DNA of 64,000 nucleotides from contig JAJXUG010000017.1 of NCBI GenBank assembly GCA_021783095.1, forward strand, positions 1 through 64,000, written 5' to 3'. Source of the DNA: Chloroflexota bacterium (lineage in GTDB: Bacteria > Chloroflexota > Limnocylindria > Limnocylindrales > CSP1-4). The stretch's first letter is position 1; each line of letters begins with the position of its first letter. The notes under the pieces are model-generated. The model did no database searches and had not been told where the DNA came from. It worked only from the letters and a program-made list of their open reading frames with translations. The position numbers were made by a program, and so were the translations under genes. Of the stretch, positions 60,353-64,000 are shown piece by piece.

Positions 60353-62131
60353 TCAGCGGTCCTCGAGCATGGCCGGGCGCACGCGACCCCAGGCGTCCCA
60401 GATCTCGCCGAGGGCAGCGGCCCGAGGTCCCAATGCCGCCTCGATGCCCGCCAGCGAGAGGTCGTCGGCCTGGTAGGCGAGCCAGAGGTCGGCGCGAACG
60501 ACGGCCCCGTCGAACAGCGCCGCCAGGGCCGAATCCCCGGGCCACACCCGGACGCGCATCCTGTCCAGGCCGGCGTAGCCCACTGCAAGAGACAGGTCGC
60601 GAGCACTCGGCGCACGGTCGTCGTCGAACCCGCGCATGCCGTCGTAGCGGAAGCCGAGCGCCGAGAGCGCAAGGACGATCTCGCGCTGTTCCCCGCCCGA
60701 GAAGAGGCGCCAGAACGGGTGCTCCTCGTCCACGTCGAGGTAGCCGTCCTCGATCGCGCGGGCCGTGATCGCGTCGATCAGCTTGGCGATCCGGACGTGC
60801 CATGCCGCCGTCGCGTCCGCATCGTCGCCAGCCAGCGTCGCCACGAGGTGCTCGCGAGCCGCCGTGTCACCGCGGAGGACCCACAGGATGACTGGCGTGC
60901 GGCCGCGGTCCGCTGGGACGGTTGGTCGCGCGTCGTAGGTCGGCTCAGCGCCGCTGGGCCAGGCGCTCGGGCCCTGGGCCGGCTCCCCGGCCGCGGGCGC
61001 GGCGGCCTGCTGGCGCTCCTCGCACGTGGCCAGCGACTCGCGCGCCGATCGGCAGTTGGCCTCGGAGCGCTCCGCTGCGACTCGGGCGGAATTCGCCTCG
61101 AGGTCGAGCCGCTCGAGCGCGGCCGCCTGGACCCGCAGCTCGTCGGTCCCCGCCTGGACTCGACGGGCGGCGTCGCGGGCGGCCGTGTTGGCGGCGCTCA
61201 CGTCGGTCAGCCACTCGCGCGCGGCTTCCTCGGCGTCATCGGTCGTGCGGGCCGCGGCGTGGGCGGCCTGGAATTGGGCGTGGAGGCGGTCCTTCTCGGC
61301 GGCGAGTCGGCGCGGGTCGGCCAGCGAGCCCGCCTCCTCAACGCGGGCCTGAAGGTCGGAGAGCGCGCGCTGGGCCTCTCGCAGGCGATCGGCGAGCGCC
61401 CTGGCCGCCTCTCGCGCCGTGTCGGCGCCCGCGCATGCGCTCGAGGACTTGATCCGCTCCTCGGCGCAGGGATCAACGGCGGTCGTCTCGGCAGCGGTGC
61501 GCCCACCCGAGCCCTTGGCCGATCCCCGCGCAGGGCCACGGGCGAGGATCGGGATGCCCACCACCTCCGCGGAGAGCGCCGGCCTGTGCTCGGTGACCGG
61601 CGGGCGCGCGCGGACGCTGAGCTCGGCGCGCGCCGGGCGGATGTCGATGCGGGAAAGGAGGCCCGAGGCTGCCGGCTGACTTCGCCCCACCTCGGTGTCG
61701 CGCTCGGCGACGGCCACCGCGAGCGCGCCCGTCGCCGAGGCAAGTGCCTCGTTCGCCAACTGGCCACCGCCCCCCGCGATGGGGATGCCCACGGCGTGCG
61801 CCGAGATGCCGGGTCCCGATGGAACGCGCGTTCGGATTTCTGCCGGCCAAGCCGGCGGTTCCGGCGACGGGCCAAGCGCGATCGGGAGGACAGCGGCGAG
61901 GTCCATGCGGGCGTCCTCGTCCGGAGAGCCGGGCGCCGGCTCGGCGAACCGCTGGGGACGGGGCGAACCGATTGCGAGCCGATCCCGGGGCGCCATCGCA
62001 TGCGGCGTCACGGTCACCCTGACCACGGGCCGGAAGGGAGAGCGGGGCCGCACCACGGCGAGAAGCAGGGCTCCCGCGGTGATGCCCACAACGAGGCCGA
62101 GGGCCAGGAAGCCGATCTCGGACGGGCTCAC
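60353..62131 (-). CDS. Membrane-anchored coiled-coil protein of unknown function, 592 aa
   Basis: One membrane span at residues 6-25 (IGFLALGLVVGITAGALLLAVV). A Pro/Ala-rich low-complexity region follows to about 215, then a long coiled coil (about 220-370; ALADRLREAQRALSDLQARVEEAG, ERLDLEANSARVAAERSEANCRSARESLATCEER). A C-terminal globular domain (about 395-592) contains RTPVILWVLRGDTAAREHLVATL, WRLFSGGEQREIVLALSALGFRYDGMRGF and MRVRVWPGDSALAALFDGAVVRADLWLAYQADDLSL. The C-terminal domain is not known to me. GTG start (62131) places the membrane span at the N-terminus. Long coiled coils of this kind often link membrane to complexes. Confidence 0.8.
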   Translation of the reverse strand: MSPSEIGFLALGLVVGITAGALLLAVVRPRSPFRPVVRVTVTPHAMAPRDRLAIGSPRPQRFAEPAPGSPDEDARMDLAAVLPIALGPSPEPPAWPAEIRTRVPSGPGISAHAVGIPIAGGGGQLANEALASATGALAVAVAERDTEVGRSQPAASGLLSRIDIRPARAELSVRARPPVTEHRPALSAEVVGIPILARGPARGSAKGSGGRTAAETTAVDPCAEERIKSSSACAGADTAREAARALADRLREAQRALSDLQARVEEAGSLADPRRLAAEKDRLHAQFQAAHAAARTTDDAEEAAREWLTDVSAANTAARDAARRVQAGTDELRVQAAALERLDLEANSARVAAERSEANCRSARESLATCEERQQAAAPAAGEPAQGPSAWPSGAEPTYDARPTVPADRGRTPVILWVLRGDTAAREHLVATLAGDDADATAAWHVRIAKLIDAITARAIEDGYLDVDEEHPFWRLFSGGEQREIVLALSALGFRYDGMRGFDDDRAPSARDLSLAVGYAGLDRMRVRVWPGDSALAALFDGAVVRADLWLAYQADDLSLAGIEAALGPRAAALGEIWDAWGRVRPAMLEDR

Positions 62132-62208
62132 AGGTCTCCCTTGCGGGCAGGCGGTGGATCCGCCCAGCCTTCCGGGGAGCGTAGCTGCGCCACGCATGCG
62201 CGTCAACC

Positions 62209-62237
62209 GGAGTCCGCGGAGATGTGGAGTCCGCGGA
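62209..62237. repeat. Two 12-bp direct repeats containing the palindrome TCCGCGGA
   Basis: GGAGTCCGCGGA occurs at 62209-62220 and 62226-62237, starts 17 bp apart (about 1.6 helical turns). They lie 78-106 bp upstream of the coiled-coil gene on the minus strand and could be an operator pair. The rest of the 459-bp interval (62132-62590) has no convincing gene. Confidence 0.45.
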
Positions 62238-62590
62238 AATTCTCTGCCGGTGAGCATTCCGCCTGGACGCCCGCGGGGCACTCGCCGCAGGCCGGCGGCT
62301 TGGTTCCGCGCAGGCGTTCCGGGGCCAGGTGGAGGCGCCGCGAACGTCTAGGATCCCGGGTTCGGAACGCCGAACGCTGGGCTGGTTCCTTTGGCTCCCT
62401 CCACCAGATGACAAATGGCCGGGTTCGAAGAGTCCCGCGCGCCTTGCACAACGGCGACAACACGGAGTCGCGGCCAGTGAGCCGCTGTGCAATGGACCGA
62501 AGGGCTTGGTACTCTCACGCGGTCGGCGGCGTTCCTCGCTGAGGTGTCCCGCCGTGAGCAGTACCCCAGCACAAGAGGCGTGACCGCTTC

Positions 62591-64000
62591 GTGACCCTCG
62601 ATCACACGCAGGACTTCCTCGTCCAGCCGGTCGACGCGTCCTGGCTGCAGTGCAACATCGAGTGCCAGGAGGCATGCCCCGTCGGCACCAACTGCCGGGG
62701 CTACCTCAACCTCGCCGCGGAGGGACGGTTCGAGGAGGGCTACCTGCTCGCCCGCGAGCCGAACCCCGTCGCGGCGATGTGCTCGTATGTGTGCTCCGCC
62801 CCGTGCGAGCGCGCGTGCCGCAGGGGCGACATCGACCGACCGCTCGCCATCCGGGCCATGAAGCGGTTCCTGGTCGAGTGGCACGAGGCCTCGGGCATCC
62901 CGGACGCCATGCCCGGGATCACGCCCCGCGAGGAGCGGATCGCCGTCATCGGCGCCGGCCCGTCCGGCCTGGCGGTCGCCCGCGAGCTCGCGGTCAGGGG
63001 CTACCAGATCACGGTCTACGACAGCCTGCCGTACGGCGGCGGCACCCTGCTCATGGGCGTGCCCGCGTTCCGCCTGCCGCGCGAGGCGATCGAGATGGAC
63101 GTCCGGCTCGTCGAGCGGCTGGGCGCGACCTTCGTGTTCGACACCCAGATCGGCGTGGACGTCGGGTTCGACGACCTCCAGCGCGACTTCGACGCGATCG
63201 CCATCTGCGCGGGCGCGATGAACCCGGTCTACCTCGACATTCCCGGCGCCGACCTCGAGGGCGTGCTCTACGGCGTCGACTTCATGAAGAAGGCGAACCT
63301 CGGCCAGGAGGTCGCGGTCGGTCAGAACGTGGTCGTCGTCGGCGGCGGCTACACCGCGATGGACTGCGCTCGCACCAGCCTGCGCTTCGGCGCCGAGAAC
63401 GTCACCATCGCCTACCGGCGGACCCGCTCGGAGCTCGTCGTGGACGAGGAGGAGCTGGGCGAGACCGAGCTCGAGGGAGTCCGCATGGACTTCCTCGTGA
63501 GCCCGATCGAGCTGCTGGGCGAGGACGGCAAGCTCAAGGCGATCCGGTTCATCCGCAACAAGCTGGGCGAGCCGGACGCCTCAGGCCGCCGGTCGCCGGT
63601 GCCGATCGCGGGCTCCGAGTTCACGCTCCCCTGCGACACCATCATCCCGGCCGTCTCGCAGGCAGCGGACCTCTCGTTCCTGCCCGTCGAGTCCAGCTTC
63701 GAGGTCAACCGGGGCCGGATCAAGGTGGATCCCGCGACGTACGCCACCAACGTCCGCGGCGTCTTCGCCTGCGGCGACTTCGTCACCGGGCCCACCACGC
63801 TGATCGAGTCGGCCGGGCACGGCAAGAAGGCCGCCTACGCCATCGACCGCTACCTCGACGGACGCGCCGACGTGACCGTCACCCCCAACGTCAAGATCAC
63901 GAGCTCGTGGCGCCACGACATGCCCGAGCTGTACGACGTCCTGCCGCGCCAGCACATCCCGATGCTGGAGCCGGCGGCGCGCATGCCCAGCACGGACCCG
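62591..64000 (+). CDS. GltD-like NAD(P)H/FAD oxidoreductase with N-terminal 4Fe-4S domain (partial)
   Basis: The gene runs off the right edge after 470 codons. The N-terminal domain (1-110) has the Cys pattern NIECQEACPVGTNCRGY and CSYVCSAPCERACRRGD, typical of the dihydropyrimidine-dehydrogenase/GltD [4Fe-4S] domain. FAD binding: VIGAGPSGLAVARELA (about 117-132). NAD(P) binding: NVVVVGGGYTAMDCARTSL (about 247-265). VFACGDFVTGPTTLIESAGHGKKAAYAIDRYL is the C-terminal FAD motif. Such proteins are glutamate synthase small subunits or electron-bifurcating/transfer subunits of other enzymes. A GTG start at 62591 is used because sequence homology begins there. The partner gene is probably downstream, outside the window. 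Confidence 0.9.
   Translation, partial: MTLDHTQDFLVQPVDASWLQCNIECQEACPVGTNCRGYLNLAAEGRFEEGYLLAREPNPVAAMCSYVCSAPCERACRRGDIDRPLAIRAMKRFLVEWHEASGIPDAMPGITPREERIAVIGAGPSGLAVARELAVRGYQITVYDSLPYGGGTLLMGVPAFRLPREAIEMDVRLVERLGATFVFDTQIGVDVGFDDLQRDFDAIAICAGAMNPVYLDIPGADLEGVLYGVDFMKKANLGQEVAVGQNVVVVGGGYTAMDCARTSLRFGAENVTIAYRRTRSELVVDEEELGETELEGVRMDFLVSPIELLGEDGKLKAIRFIRNKLGEPDASGRRSPVPIAGSEFTLPCDTIIPAVSQAADLSFLPVESSFEVNRGRIKVDPATYATNVRGVFACGDFVTGPTTLIESAGHGKKAAYAIDRYLDGRADVTVTPNVKITSSWRHDMPELYDVLPRQHIPMLEPAARMPSTDP

Noticed and set aside
62400-62450. Possible tRNA fragment (GGGTTCGAAGAGTCCC resembles a T arm)
   Set aside because: The flanking bases do not pair as a T stem and no acceptor or anticodon arm can be built.

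Overview
The window is very GC-rich, densely packed and chromosomal in character. The genes lie on both strands in short operons, start at ATG or GTG, and often sit only a few bases apart. The gene mix suggests a soil or freshwater Chloroflexota of the Limnocylindria/Ellin6529 kind. It includes an ATP-dependent DNA ligase, three-subunit proton-translocating transhydrogenase, a pyrrolysine-free MttB homologue, many Pro/Thr/Ser-rich secreted or lipid-anchored proteins, large LuxR-type ATPase regulators and GAF/GGDEF proteins. That placement is an inference from gene content, since no rRNA or marker gene is present. I see no phage, insertion sequence, CRISPR array or plasmid gene.

Layout. 1-9.2 kb: end of a glycosyltransferase, a flippase-like membrane protein, a GNAT acetyltransferase divergent from DNA ligase, a rhodanese divergent from a class V aminotransferase, and an unusual tRNA-Ile(UAU). 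9.2-20.6 kb: NERD-like and SH3 membrane proteins, a DNA methyltransferase divergent from a 1,073-residue LuxR/ATPase regulator, a cupredoxin lipoprotein, AlaX, a serine hydrolase and a P-loop kinase-like protein. 21-28.5 kb: the pntAA-pntAB-pntB operon, a GAF/PAS histidine kinase, a tandem DsbA-like membrane protein, and a LuxR regulator with a degenerate receiver. 28.9-35.8 kb: a Cys/Met-metabolism PLP enzyme, citrate synthase, a polysaccharide deacetylase, and an ECF sigma/anti-sigma pair with a secreted acidic protein. 35.8-43.2 kb: a multi-cysteine Fe-S protein convergent with an MttB-type methyltransferase, a diguanylate cyclase, UppP and tRNA-Arg(UCG). 43.3-52.9 kb: an M23 peptidase, an HD phosphohydrolase, a WYL regulator, a complete polar amino acid ABC transporter, a gamma-Glu hydrolase and a LysM lipoprotein. 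53-64 kb: an HTH-GAF-GGDEF protein, decayed Ig-like remnants, a GIDE-like membrane protein, YbaK-type deacylase, peroxiredoxin, a PIG-L deacetylase, a large coiled-coil membrane protein and the start of a GltD-like flavoprotein.

The clearest window-wide signal is promoter architecture. At ten genes a TANNNT -10 hexamer lies 6-8 nt before the start codon, and four more have a degenerate version. This points to widespread leaderless transcription, and it also fixes several start codons. The most unusual proteins are the DNA-binding-HTH/GAF/GGDEF fusion (52992-55913), the pseudo-receiver LuxR protein (27760-28470), and the Fe-S protein next to the orphan MttB homologue. Several signalling proteins (two GGDEF proteins, a hybrid-free kinase, two LuxR-type regulators, an ECF pair) suggest a lifestyle that responds closely to its environment.
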